64,000 bases of DNA from Roseibium litorale (GTDB lineage: Bacteria > Pseudomonadota > Alphaproteobacteria > Rhizobiales > Stappiaceae), in NCBI RefSeq assembly GCF_014842915.1, contig NZ_JACYXI010000007.1, positions 186,001 through 250,000 on the forward strand, written 5' to 3'. This document shows positions 17,602-25,834 of the stretch, one piece after another. The notes beneath the pieces are model-generated. The model had not been told where the DNA came from, did not search any database, and was given only the letters and a program-made list of their open reading frames with translations. Position 1 is the stretch's first letter; each line of letters begins with the position of its first letter. The translations under genes were made by a program, and so were the position numbers.

Positions 17602-18033
17602 TCAGAGGACCATCGGAGGCGCCCGCGCCCCGCGGCGGCCGGGTGAACCGCTCTTCAGCGCGAGTTTGACAGGAACAGGCTGATGAACAGCTTGCTCTCT
17701 GGGAGGGGAAAGCTCAGGACCAAAGCTGGCAATTGCCGCAAGGCTCGCGACCGCGGCAAAGGCGCAAAGCCCTGAATTTGCATGCGGACCGCTCTTGCCG
17801 TCCTTCGCGGGATGCTGGTGCTCCCCGCCTGCTGTTGTCCCATCTGCATTGAGCAGAACAGTCTGCAGGCCTTCAGAGGTACAAAGGACAACCGTAATCC
17901 GGCCATCCGGTGTCACATCCGGCATGTAGCCATGGGGGAAAAGCAGGCCAAGCAGCATCGGCAGCAGAAGCAAAATCCTTGCTGCTGCTGTCAGTTCTGT
18001 CTTCAGAGCTGAAACAATCCCGTTCCGGCGCAT
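17602..18033 (-). CDS. DUF2946-like small exported protein
   Basis: About 143 residues, with an N-terminal hydrophobic segment (ILLLLPMLLGLLFPHGYMP), a cysteine (VVLCTSEG), a His-containing linker (GGEHQHPAKDGKSGPHANS) and a second hydrophobic stretch (LCAFAAVASLAAIASFG). This layout fits DUF2946, a family usually beside TonB-dependent receptors, PepSY proteins or copper genes. Here the PepSY gene follows 79 bases downstream, so a shared metal-related role is plausible. ATG 18033 follows GGGGCAGGG; another ATG is 12 bases upstream. Confidence 0.65.
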   Translation of the reverse strand: MRRNGIVSALKTELTAAARILLLLPMLLGLLFPHGYMPDVTPDGRITVVLCTSEGLQTVLLNADGTTAGGEHQHPAKDGKSGPHANSGLCAFAAVASLAAIASFGPELSPPREQAVHQPVPVKLALKSGSPGRRGARAPPMVL

Positions 18034-18106
18034 CCCTGCCCCCATTTCGCACAGAGACGTAACCCAATTGCCTGGGACGGGCAATCAGGAACCACCCTTA
18101 CCTGCC

Positions 18107-19315
18107 CTATCCGCCTTCCACAGCCTGACCGAAGAGTGTGATCAAAAGGCCTAGAAGCGCGAGCAGGCCGTAAAGAAACGGCAGCAAGGCAGCAGATCCC
18201 CGGCTCCGGGCGTAACAAACTGCCAGAGCGGCCTGAAGCAGGTAATAGAGCGCAAAAGCCCGGGAGGCATAATTGATGATGTCGAACACATCTGCCACCC
18301 AGGTGAGCCCGATACCGGTGAGCGTGAGCAGCAAATAGCCGCTGCGAGCGGACAGACGATGACCGCTTTGCTCCTCGATCAGTCCGCCAGAACCGGCGGT
18401 GTCCGCAATCGCGGCACTGAACTGTGCCGCTAAGGCAGCCGCCACAAGCAGGATTGGCAAAATAGGCGCAACGAACTGCATCATGTCGATGATGGCGGTT
18501 TCCGAAGTTCCCAGCTCCGAACGGGGAAAGACGAAGGCGATCAGCAGCATGTAGACGAGATAGATTCCCGTCGAGATGAGCTGAGCCTGACGCATGGAGC
18601 GGATGCGGGTGTCTGCCGAATACTCGCCACCAAGATAGCGTGAGGTCTCGAACCCCTGAACGGTGATCAGAAGACCGAAGGCCAGGAACAGAGCATTCCA
18701 TCCTGTGACATGCGGCGTTTCAAAGACCAGGTCAGCATCCTGAACATGGCGAGCGAAGAAGGCCCCCAGGCCAATGAACAATCCGGCGATAATGGCAAGC
18801 TTGAGCGCAACGGAGGTGTATTCCAGACGCTCCAGCGACCTGAAGCCCCGGCCCCAGCCCACGGCGAGAATCAGCAGGAAGACAGCAGATGTCACCAGCT
18901 TTGCATGAACGGCTTCCGTTCCCGGAATGAGGTTCACGCCGAAAGATCCAAACAGATTGAGGTAATAGGCAACCGAGATGAAATAGGCAAAAGCCAGTGA
19001 CCAGGAGGACGCAGTCTCTATGCCGGCCCCGAAAGGGCCGGACGGCACCTTGTCCTCGATTGCCTTGATGTTGAAACGGATCGCAGAGCCGAAGAGCCAG
19101 GCCGTTAAACATAGCACAGCCATCATGCCCGGCGCGTAGACCCCATAGTTCCGCGCCAAGATGGGGCCGAGAACGAGAAACCCGCTGCCAATAATCGAGG
19201 CGAGCGGAGTAATCACCGCCCGCCAATCCTGGCTGGTTCTGAGGCGCGGCATCAGCAGGAAAATACAGGCGGCCACCATGACCAGCACAATCGAGATGTT
19301 CAGAATCACGTCCAC
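18107..19315 (-). CDS. APC-superfamily-like membrane transporter
   Basis: A 402-residue protein with about 11-12 transmembrane helices. The N-terminal region (ITPLASIIGSGFLVLGPILA) carries the GSGFLV-type unwound first helix seen in amino-acid/polyamine/cation symporters. Later helices include GFETSRYLGGEYSADTRI, the conserved TM6 surroundings. The substrate cannot be deduced. A GTG at 19315 starts the longest frame; an in-frame GTG six bases later is better spaced from CGGAG. It is separated by 73 bases from the DUF2946 gene downstream. Confidence 0.7.
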   Translation of the reverse strand: MDVILNISIVLVMVAACIFLLMPRLRTSQDWRAVITPLASIIGSGFLVLGPILARNYGVYAPGMMAVLCLTAWLFGSAIRFNIKAIEDKVPSGPFGAGIETASSWSLAFAYFISVAYYLNLFGSFGVNLIPGTEAVHAKLVTSAVFLLILAVGWGRGFRSLERLEYTSVALKLAIIAGLFIGLGAFFARHVQDADLVFETPHVTGWNALFLAFGLLITVQGFETSRYLGGEYSADTRIRSMRQAQLISTGIYLVYMLLIAFVFPRSELGTSETAIIDMMQFVAPILPILLVAAALAAQFSAAIADTAGSGGLIEEQSGHRLSARSGYLLLTLTGIGLTWVADVFDIINYASRAFALYYLLQAALAVCYARSRGSAALLPFLYGLLALLGLLITLFGQAVEGG

Positions 19316-19709
19316 TCCGGAGCCGCTCTGCCGCGATTCCGTCCTTTTCTCTGTGTCCCTACCTTATGAGCGCCTTGCATCCGCAATCACAAGCCCCACT
19401 CCAAAACACAGCCATCAGCCCTTCACCCAATGGACGAGCCGATTGGAGCTTGATCACATCGGCCCGCTCAACTAGCTTGGCGCCACACAGGACGGCGTCC
19501 TCTTGATGGGACTGAAAGCGATTCCGGTGGCGGTTGACCCAAGTCGGGAACCCAGGCCGGAGCTGTCGACGCTCAATACCACCCCGTGACCCCGGCGAGG
19601 GATCGCGATGGAATGGTGTATTTTGCGCCGCTTTCTCCCTCAGCCGGGCGCAATCACGACTTTCCGGCAGGCCACTGCCGGTGACGCAGGAATGATGAGG
19701 GAGATATCC
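19316..19709. other. leader region of the cobalamin operon, possibly structured
   Basis: 394 bases lie between divergent genes. On the + strand, 19520-19700 has pieces reminiscent of a cobalamin riboswitch in the expected order: GGTTGACCCAAGTCGGGAA, GGAGCTGTCGACGC, GGCCACTGCC and a final CGCAGGAATGA. The diagnostic GGTGxAAxxCC box and CCCCGCxACTG box are not intact, so I do not call a riboswitch. The promoter of the corrinoid operon should be here. Confidence 0.35.
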
Positions 19710-19970
19710 ATGCTCAAAACCGCAGGCACGCTCGTGTCCGTTTCGGCTTGTGCCCTTCTGGCCATGAGCAGTGCGGCTTCGGCCCATCTTGGCCATCTTG
19801 GCGAACTGGCTGGTCACTCCCATTGGTCGGGCGCTGCAGCGCTTGCTGGCGCGGTGATCGCAGCGGGCATTCTGGCCGTGAAGGGCCGCAAGAAGACCGC
19901 CAAGGCAAAGGAAGAAGCCAGCAGTACGTCTTCTGGCGCTCAAGCTGAAGCCGAAGGGGCAGCAGCGTGA
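19710..19970 (+). CDS. small exported protein heading the cobalamin operon (DUF6732-like)
   Basis: An 86-residue protein with a signal peptide (LVSVSACALLAMSSAASA) followed by a short His-rich stretch (HLGHLGELAGHSHW). One transmembrane helix (GAAALAGAVIAAGILAV) precedes a charged tail (KGRKKTAKAKEE). The His-rich start of the mature protein recalls CbtB and HupE-type cobalt or nickel proteins, and small proteins like this often precede corrinoid genes in marine alphaproteobacteria. A metal role is inferred. Its TGA overlaps the cbiX ATG (TGATG), so translation is coupled. Confidence 0.75.
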   Translation: MLKTAGTLVSVSACALLAMSSAASAHLGHLGELAGHSHWSGAAALAGAVIAAGILAVKGRKKTAKAKEEASSTSSGAQAEAEGAAA

Positions 19971-21151
19971 TGGGCGAAAAACTCGGCCTGATGATCTGTG
20001 GCCATGGCAGCCGCAACAAGGGCGCGGTCAAGCAGTTTGCACAGCTGGCAGAAGCGTTGAAAAAGCGCTTTCCCGACTGGCCGGTGGAATATGGCTATCT
20101 GGAATTTGCCAATCCGGTCATTCATGACGGCCTGAACAAGCTGAAGGAACAGGGCTGCACCCATGTGCTGGCCGTTCCGGGCATGCTGTTTGCCGCAGGC
20201 CACGCCAAGAACGACATCCCTTCCGTTCTGAACACCTATCAAGCCCAGAACCCCGGCATGAAGATCACCTATGGCCGCGAGCTCGCCGTCGACACCCGCA
20301 TGGTGCGCGCGGCTGGCGAACGCATTCAGGAAGCCCTAACAGCTGCCGGTGGCGATGTTCCCTTGCACGAAACGCTGCTGATGGTCGTTGGCCGCGGCGC
20401 ATCCGACCCGGATGCCAACTCCAACGTCATGAAGATCACCCGCCTTCTGTGGGAGGGCATGGGCTTCGGCTGGGCAGAGACGTCCTATTCCGGCGTGACA
20501 TTTCCGCTTGTGACACCCGGCCTCGAACATGCGGTGAAGCTCGGTTACAAGCGCATTGTCGTCTTCCCGTATTTCCTCTTCACCGGCGTTCTGGTGCAGC
20601 GGATCTACTCGGCGACGGACGAGATCGCGGCGAAGTATCCGGACGTCGAGTTTATCAAGGCCGGTTATCTGAACGACCATCCGCAGGTGATCGACACCAT
20701 GGCCGACCGGGTGCAGGAAATCCTGCAGGGCGCCAATGTGATGAACTGCCAGATGTGCAAATACCGCGAGCAGGTTCTGGGCTTCGAAGCGGAAGTCGGC
20801 CTTGCTCAGGAAAGCCATCACCATCATGTGGAAGGCCTAGGCGCGGACGCTGAATGCCAGCTCTGTGACGAGTTCTGCACCGGCGCTTGCGAGGAGAAGG
20901 TGCGCGAGGCGGCCCATCACCACCATGATCACGATCATGGACATCATGGTCACTCCCATGATCACGGGCACGGGCATCACCACCACCATGATCACGACCA
21001 TTCTCATGATCATGGCCACGCGCATGGACATTCTCACGGACACTCGCACGATCATGGACACTCCCATGATGGCGAGCACGGGCACCATCATCACCCTTAT
21101 CCTCGTGCGGACCATCCCCTAGGCCCCAAGTCGATGAGCAAGAAGCCCTGA
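19970..21151 (+). CDS. cbiX: sirohydrochlorin cobaltochelatase, long form with Fe-S motif and His-rich tail
   Basis: CbiX, 393 residues, inserts cobalt into sirohydrochlorin early in the oxygen-independent B12 route. The two chelatase half-domains are visible: LGLMICGHGSRNKGAVKQF (N-terminal) and LLMVVGRGASDPDANSN (about 130-250). MNCQMC at 258-263 fits the MXCXXC iron-sulfur motif described for long CbiX proteins, and more cysteines follow (CQLCDEFCTGACE). From about residue 315 to 380 the tail is almost all His, Asp and Gly, presumably a cobalt store. It overlaps both neighbours by one base at TGATG junctions. Confidence 0.95.
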   Translation: MGEKLGLMICGHGSRNKGAVKQFAQLAEALKKRFPDWPVEYGYLEFANPVIHDGLNKLKEQGCTHVLAVPGMLFAAGHAKNDIPSVLNTYQAQNPGMKITYGRELAVDTRMVRAAGERIQEALTAAGGDVPLHETLLMVVGRGASDPDANSNVMKITRLLWEGMGFGWAETSYSGVTFPLVTPGLEHAVKLGYKRIVVFPYFLFTGVLVQRIYSATDEIAAKYPDVEFIKAGYLNDHPQVIDTMADRVQEILQGANVMNCQMCKYREQVLGFEAEVGLAQESHHHHVEGLGADAECQLCDEFCTGACEEKVREAAHHHHDHDHGHHGHSHDHGHGHHHHHDHDHSHDHGHAHGHSHGHSHDHGHSHDGEHGHHHHPYPRADHPLGPKSMSKKP

Positions 21152-21807
21152 TGCCGGACACGCCGTCCTATTCCTATGAGCATGACCCGGCTGCGATCTA
21201 CCGGCAGTCCTTCGCCACGGTGCGTGCGGAGGCCGACCTCGGCCGCCTGCCGGAGGACATGCAGGATGTCGCCATCCGGCTGATCCATGCCTGTGGAATG
21301 ACGGATATTGTCCAGGATCTGGCCTTTAGCCCGAAAGCAGCGTCCGCCGGCAGGGCAGCTCTTGCCTCCGGCGCTCCGGTGCTGACGGATGTGGAAATGG
21401 TGTCCCACGGCATCATCCGCCGCTATGTCATCACCAGTGACGTGATCTGCACCTTGAACGAACCGGAGGTGCCCTCCCTCGCAGCCAGCCTCGGCACCAC
21501 GCGCTCTGCTGCGGCGGTGGAGTTCTGGAAGCCAAGCCTTGAAGGCGCGGTCGTTGCTATCGGCAATGCACCGACGGCTCTCTTCCATCTGCTGGAAGCC
21601 ATCGCCAAGGGCGGACCGAAGCCCGCGCTGATCCTGGGCTTTCCCGTGGGGTTCGTGGGCGCTGCGGAATCCAAGCAGGCGCTGGCGGACAACCCTTTTG
21701 GTGTTCCTTATATCGTGCTGCATGGCCGCAGAGGCGGATCGGCTCTGGCGGCGGCGGCTGTCAACGCTCTTGCGGCCGGGTTGCCCGAGGAGAAAAGCCG
21801 TGGCTGA
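21151..21807 (+). CDS. cobH: precorrin-8X / cobalt-precorrin-8 methylmutase
   Basis: CobH/CbiC, 218 residues, moves the C11 methyl group to C12 to form (hydrogeno)cobyrinate. The catalytic histidine region is DVEMVSHGIIRRYV, and the family blocks IYRQSFATVRAE, TRSAAAVEFW and GFPVGFVGAAESK are intact. In this locus the substrate is expected to be the cobalt form. The ATG overlaps the cbiX stop (TGATG), and the 3' end overlaps the next small gene by 8 bases. Confidence 0.96.
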   Translation: MPDTPSYSYEHDPAAIYRQSFATVRAEADLGRLPEDMQDVAIRLIHACGMTDIVQDLAFSPKAASAGRAALASGAPVLTDVEMVSHGIIRRYVITSDVICTLNEPEVPSLAASLGTTRSAAAVEFWKPSLEGAVVAIGNAPTALFHLLEAIAKGGPKPALILGFPVGFVGAAESKQALADNPFGVPYIVLHGRRGGSALAAAAVNALAAGLPEEKSRG

Positions 21808-22066
21808 CAAGACCGATCAGCCGGGCCTGAAGTCCAGAGGCAGCAGGCCGGTTCTGCAAAAGCCGGGAACGAAGGAGTTGGCGGCCAAACCGGGTCTGAA
21901 ATCGCGGGGCATGTTCTCCCACGGCGGCGCTCCTGCAGCCGACGGCACGCCAAAACCCAAAAAGTCGCGCGGGATGCTGACGCATGGCACAGAGGTCAAT
22001 TCCGGCCAGGCCAAGACGCTGGACACCCCAAAGCCGCGTCGTCCCTACTCTCTGGGGGAAGAATGA
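21800..22066 (+). CDS. 88-residue basic repeat protein inside the cobalamin operon
   Basis: The frame begins at GTG 21800, preceded by GAGGAGAAAA, overlaps cobH by 8 bases and ends in ATGA shared with cobL. The tight coupling argues that it is translated. The protein is basic and low in hydrophobic residues, with no signal peptide. It contains a short repeat: PGLKSRGSRP, PGLKSRGMFSHGG and PKKSRGMLTHGTE. It is probably disordered. I do not recognise a family; a role in scaffolding or in handling the corrin intermediates is only a guess. Confidence 0.7.
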   Translation: MADKTDQPGLKSRGSRPVLQKPGTKELAAKPGLKSRGMFSHGGAPAADGTPKPKKSRGMLTHGTEVNSGQAKTLDTPKPRRPYSLGEE

Positions 22067-23280
22067 CCCCTCCCTGGCTCACGCTCATTGGCATTGGTGA
22101 AGATGGTGCCCTCGGCCCAGCGGCGCGCGAAGCGCTGAATGCTGCTGCGGTGGTTTACGGCAGTCCGAGGCATTTCGAACTGGCAGGCGGTTTCCCAGGC
22201 GAAGCCCGGTCCTGGCCCAGCCCCTTTTCCAGGGTCTATGAAACCCTCAAGGCGCTTGAAGGCACCTCGACCGCAGTCCTCGCCACCGGCGATCCTCAGT
22301 GGTACGGCATCGGCGCGTCACTTGCGCGCCACCTTCCGCCGGAGAGCATGCGCGTGCTCCCCTCGCCTTCCGCATTTCAGCTGGCCGCAGCGCGGCTGCA
22401 CTGGCCCCTGCAGGACGTCGAGTGCCTGTCCATCCACGGCAGACCTGTCGAGACGCTGAATGGCTTTCTTCATCCCGGCCGCAGAATCATTGCGCTGACC
22501 AGCAACGGCGAAACCCCGGCGCAGGCGGCCACGCTTTTGACCCGCGCCGGTTTCGGCCCCTCCCGGCTCTGGGTGCTGGAGCATATGGGCGGCGAACATG
22601 AGCAGGTTCTTGAAGGCACGGCCGAAAGCTGGCCGGCGGCCCGTACCGCCGACTTCAACACGCTCGCCATAGAGCTTGCCGCCAAACCCGGCGCAGCCAT
22701 CTTCAGCCGCACGCCCGGCCTGCCGGATGAGGCCTTCCGTCATGATGGCAAGATGACCAAGCGCGAAGTCCGCGCGGTGACCCTTGCCGCACTTTCCCCC
22801 CGCCCCGGTGAATTGCTGTGGGACGTGGGCTCGGGCAGCGGTTCCATCGGCATCGAATGGATGCGCGCTGCTTCTGGTGCAAAGGCCATCGGGCTGGAAC
22901 CTCACGCTGAGCGCCGCGCCGTTGCTGCCGAAAACGCGCTTGCTCTCGGTACACCCGGGCTTGAGCTGCGTAACAGCGCTGCGCCGGAAGGGCTTGAAGG
23001 CCTCCCAGCGCCTGACGCCATCTTCATCGGTGGCGGATTGACCTCGGAGGGTACAGTCGAGACCTGTTTCAACGCCTTGCGTTCCGGTGGCCGTCTGGTC
23101 GCCAACGCCGTGACGCTGGAAGGCGAAGCGGTGCTCCTGAAGGCCTGGCAGACCTATGGCGGCGATCTCTCCCGCATATCCGTCCAGCGGGCAGATCCGG
23201 TCGGTGGACTGACCGGCTGGCGCCCCATGATGCCGGTTACCCAGTGGGTCTTGATCAAGAAGGACACCCAAACTCCATGA
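22063..23280 (+). CDS. cobL: precorrin-6Y C5,15-methyltransferase (decarboxylating), CbiE-CbiT fusion
   Basis: CobL, 405 residues, methylates C5 and C15 and decarboxylates the C12 acetate of the corrin ring. The N-terminal CbiE tetrapyrrole-methylase domain (about 1-200) begins WLTLIGIGEDGALGPAARE. The C-terminal CbiT Rossmann methyltransferase domain (about 215-405) has the SAM loop LWDVGSGSGSIGIEWMRAA. ATG overlaps the preceding stop as ATGA. The downstream cobI start overlaps its own stop in the same manner. Confidence 0.96.
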   Translation: MTPPWLTLIGIGEDGALGPAAREALNAAAVVYGSPRHFELAGGFPGEARSWPSPFSRVYETLKALEGTSTAVLATGDPQWYGIGASLARHLPPESMRVLPSPSAFQLAAARLHWPLQDVECLSIHGRPVETLNGFLHPGRRIIALTSNGETPAQAATLLTRAGFGPSRLWVLEHMGGEHEQVLEGTAESWPAARTADFNTLAIELAAKPGAAIFSRTPGLPDEAFRHDGKMTKREVRAVTLAALSPRPGELLWDVGSGSGSIGIEWMRAASGAKAIGLEPHAERRAVAAENALALGTPGLELRNSAAPEGLEGLPAPDAIFIGGGLTSEGTVETCFNALRSGGRLVANAVTLEGEAVLLKAWQTYGGDLSRISVQRADPVGGLTGWRPMMPVTQWVLIKKDTQTP

Positions 23281-24002
23281 GCGGCACCCTTTATGGCATC
23301 GGCCTTGGCCCCGGAGACCCCGAGCTTATGACGCTGAAGGCGCACCGGCTGATTTCTTCTGCCCGTGTCATCGCCTATCCCGCCCCCGACACCGGCCCGA
23401 GTTTTGCCCGGTCCATCGCCGCAAGATATCTGCCTGAGACTGTCCGCGAGATCCCGATCATCGTCCCCATGCGCGTGGAGCGGTTTCCCGCGCAGGAGAT
23501 CTATGACAAGGCTGCGGAAGAAATCGCGGCCGTTCTGGAAAGCGGTAAAGACGTGATCACCCTGTGCGAGGGCGATCCGTTCTTCTATGGCTCGTTCATG
23601 TATCTGTTCGAGCGGTTGTCGGGCCATTTCCCTTGCGAGATCGTGCCGGGCGTCACCTCGCTCACCGCCTGCGCGGCCCAGTTGCTGCGCCCCCTCACCA
23701 GCCGGATGGATATCCTGACCGTCATTCCCGGGCCGCTGCCTGATGAAGACATCCGCACCCGCATCGAAACCGCCCAGTCTCTGGCGATCATGAAGGTCGG
23801 CCGGCATCTGCCGCGCCTCAAGGCGCTTCTCGCGGAGATGGGGCTCCTGGATCAGGCTGGTTATGTCGAACGGGCCAGCCTTCCGGACCAGAAAGTCAGC
23901 CGTCTGGCCGATGTGCCGGACGGACCCGCACCGTATTTTTCCATGATCCTAATCTACAAGGGAGATGAAGCGTGGACGCTTCCCCCATCGTTCTCGTCCT
24001 GA
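23277..24002 (+). CDS. cobI: precorrin-2 / cobalt-factor II C20-methyltransferase
   Basis: CobI/CbiL, 241 residues, adds the C20 methyl group. The N-terminal SAM-methylase signature GIGLGPGDPELMTLKA is followed by LCEGDPFFYGSFMYLFERL and VPGVTSLTACAAQL, all typical of the family. The ATG at 23277 overlaps the cobL stop (ATGA). The 3' end overlaps the start of the next gene by 31 bases. In this locus the substrate is probably cobalt-factor II. Confidence 0.95.
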   Translation: MSGTLYGIGLGPGDPELMTLKAHRLISSARVIAYPAPDTGPSFARSIAARYLPETVREIPIIVPMRVERFPAQEIYDKAAEEIAAVLESGKDVITLCEGDPFFYGSFMYLFERLSGHFPCEIVPGVTSLTACAAQLLRPLTSRMDILTVIPGPLPDEDIRTRIETAQSLAIMKVGRHLPRLKALLAEMGLLDQAGYVERASLPDQKVSRLADVPDGPAPYFSMILIYKGDEAWTLPPSFSS

Positions 24003-25834
24003 ATTCCGCAGGCCTTCATACCGCCCGCCGCATTGAGGCAAGCCTGCCGCAGGCTTCCATCCATGGCCTTGCCGGGCGCATCCGGGAAGCCGACACGCTG
24101 TTCGATGAAACCATCGCGCATATCCGCCTGCTGTTCAGCGCCGGACACCCGATCATTGGCGTCTGTGCCAGCGGCATCCTGATCCGGGCCCTTGCGCCGC
24201 TCCTGACCGACAAGCGCAACGAGCCGCCTGTTCTGGCCGTCTCCGAAGATGGCGCCAGCATCGTGCCGCTGCTCGGCGGACACCGGGGTGCAAATGATCT
24301 TGCCCGGCAGCTGGGTCAGGCTCTGCGCGGCCATGCGGCTGTAACCACCGCAGGCGACACCGCCCTTGGCATTACGCTGGATGCTCCACCCAAGGGCTGG
24401 AGCCTTGCCAATCCGCAGGACGCCAAGCCGGTCATGGCCGAACTTCTATCCGGCGCTGCCGTCACCATTGAAGGGGATGCCCCCTGGCTGAGCGACGCAA
24501 AACTGCCGGTCTCCGAAACTGCTCCGATCACCCTCACGGTAACCGACGCTCCGGTTCAGGGCTCCCCGACACGCCTCGTGTTCCACCCGCGCCGCCATGT
24601 GGTGGGCGTTGGCTGCGCAAGGGGATGCGCACCGCAGGAACTGATCGATCTGGTGGACGCATGCCTGACAGAGGCAGGTATCACCAAGGGCGCAGTTGCG
24701 GCTGTTGCGAGCGTGGATCTCAAGGCTGATGAGCCTGCCATGGAAGCGCTGGCCCGGCATCTCGGCGTGCCGTTCCGCGTCTTCCCGGCAAGCCGTCTTG
24801 AAGAGGAAACCCCACGCCTCAAGAACCCGTCTGAGGTGGTGTTTGCGGAAGTCGGCTGCCACGGTGTTTGCGAAGGGGCAGCTCTCGCCGCCGTGGGCAG
24901 CGACGGCATTCTGCTTCAGGACAAGCGCAAGACCGCCAATGCGACCGCCGCCATTGCGCAGGCGCCCCAGCCGCTGGATCCAAACCTGATGGGCCGGGCA
25001 CGGGGGCACCTCTCCGTCATTGGCATTGGTCCGGGAGCAGACGAATGGCGTACGCCCCAGGCGACCCGGCTTTTGTCCGAGGCTGAAGATGTTGTCGGTT
25101 ACTCGCTCTATCTCGACATCGTCGCTCCTCATATCAACGGCAAAACCCACCACAATTTCCCGCTCGGTGAAGAGCAGGAACGGGTGCGCTTTGCGCTGGA
25201 GCGGGCTGGGGAAGGCCACAATGTCGCGCTGGTCTGCTCGGGCGACGCGGGCATCTATGCCATGGGCGCTCTCGTCTATGAACTGCTCGACCGCAGCCCG
25301 GAAAACGGCGGCGTGTCGGATGCGGCCCGCCGGGTGAGCATTCTCAACGCACCGGGCATCTCCGCTCTGCAGGCTGCCTCTGCCCGCATTGGTGCGCCGC
25401 TCGGCCATGACTTCTGCGCCATCTCGCTCTCTGACCTGCTGACGCCGTGGGAGTCCATCGAAAAGCGCCTGCATGCGGCTGCCGAAGGCGATTTCGTCAT
25501 CGCCTTCTACAACCCGGTCTCCAAACGCCGCCGCACCCAGCTTGCCACGGCCCGCGAGATCCTGTTGAAGCACCGGCCAGCGGATACGCCCGTGGTGCTT
25601 GGGGTCAATCTGGGCCGCCCGGAAGAGACCGTGCGCGTGACGACCCTTGAAGCCCTGACCGTAGACGAGGTCGATATGCTGACCACGGTCCTTGTCGGCT
25701 CCTCCAACAGCCGGGCCGTGCTGCGCGGCGACGGCAAGCCCTTCGTCTACACCCCTCGCGGCTATGCCAAGCGGATTGATGCACCAGAACCGGCAACAGC
25801 CCCCCAAACGACACTTGCAGGAGAAACCGCATGA
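23972..25834 (+). CDS. cobJ: cobalt-precorrin-5A hydrolase fused to precorrin-3B C17-methyltransferase (CbiG-CobJ)
   Basis: A 620-residue fusion. The first about 340 residues are CbiG: an N-terminal part (SAGLHTARRIEASLPQ, LLGGHRGANDLARQLG) and a C-terminal part (GVGCARGCAPQELIDLV, EVGCHGVCEGAALAAVG). CbiG opens the ring-A lactone and releases acetaldehyde in the oxygen-independent route. From about 345 the CobJ/CbiH domain (LSVIGIGPGADEWRTPQA, CSGDAGIYAMG, AFYNPVSKRR) methylates C17 and contracts the ring. GTG 23972 follows GGAG at good spacing. It overlaps cobI by 31 bases and cobM by ATGA. Confidence 0.95.
   Translation: MDASPIVLVLNSAGLHTARRIEASLPQASIHGLAGRIREADTLFDETIAHIRLLFSAGHPIIGVCASGILIRALAPLLTDKRNEPPVLAVSEDGASIVPLLGGHRGANDLARQLGQALRGHAAVTTAGDTALGITLDAPPKGWSLANPQDAKPVMAELLSGAAVTIEGDAPWLSDAKLPVSETAPITLTVTDAPVQGSPTRLVFHPRRHVVGVGCARGCAPQELIDLVDACLTEAGITKGAVAAVASVDLKADEPAMEALARHLGVPFRVFPASRLEEETPRLKNPSEVVFAEVGCHGVCEGAALAAVGSDGILLQDKRKTANATAAIAQAPQPLDPNLMGRARGHLSVIGIGPGADEWRTPQATRLLSEAEDVVGYSLYLDIVAPHINGKTHHNFPLGEEQERVRFALERAGEGHNVALVCSGDAGIYAMGALVYELLDRSPENGGVSDAARRVSILNAPGISALQAASARIGAPLGHDFCAISLSDLLTPWESIEKRLHAAAEGDFVIAFYNPVSKRRRTQLATAREILLKHRPADTPVVLGVNLGRPEETVRVTTLEALTVDEVDMLTTVLVGSSNSRAVLRGDGKPFVYTPRGYAKRIDAPEPATAPQTTLAGETA

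Noticed and set aside
19500-19709. Firm annotation of a cobalamin riboswitch
   Set aside because: The diagnostic core boxes are not intact; kept only as a low-confidence leader observation.
19359-19943. A 194-codon minus-strand frame across the corrinoid leader and first small gene
   Set aside because: It runs antisense to a gene with a clear signal peptide and coupled start, and the translation has no recognisable domain; the part upstream of 19600 could be a relic but cannot be supported.
20914-21110. A DNA tandem repeat or microsatellite in the 3' part of cbiX
   Set aside because: The repetition comes from His/Asp/Gly codons of the metal-binding tail and is expected from the protein sequence.
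24446-25807. A 453-codon minus-strand frame opposite cbiG-cobJ, and similar long antisense frames such as 29480-30649 and 34174-35244
   Set aside because: GC-rich coding DNA gives long open antisense frames; the plus-strand proteins match known families along their whole length and the antisense products match none.
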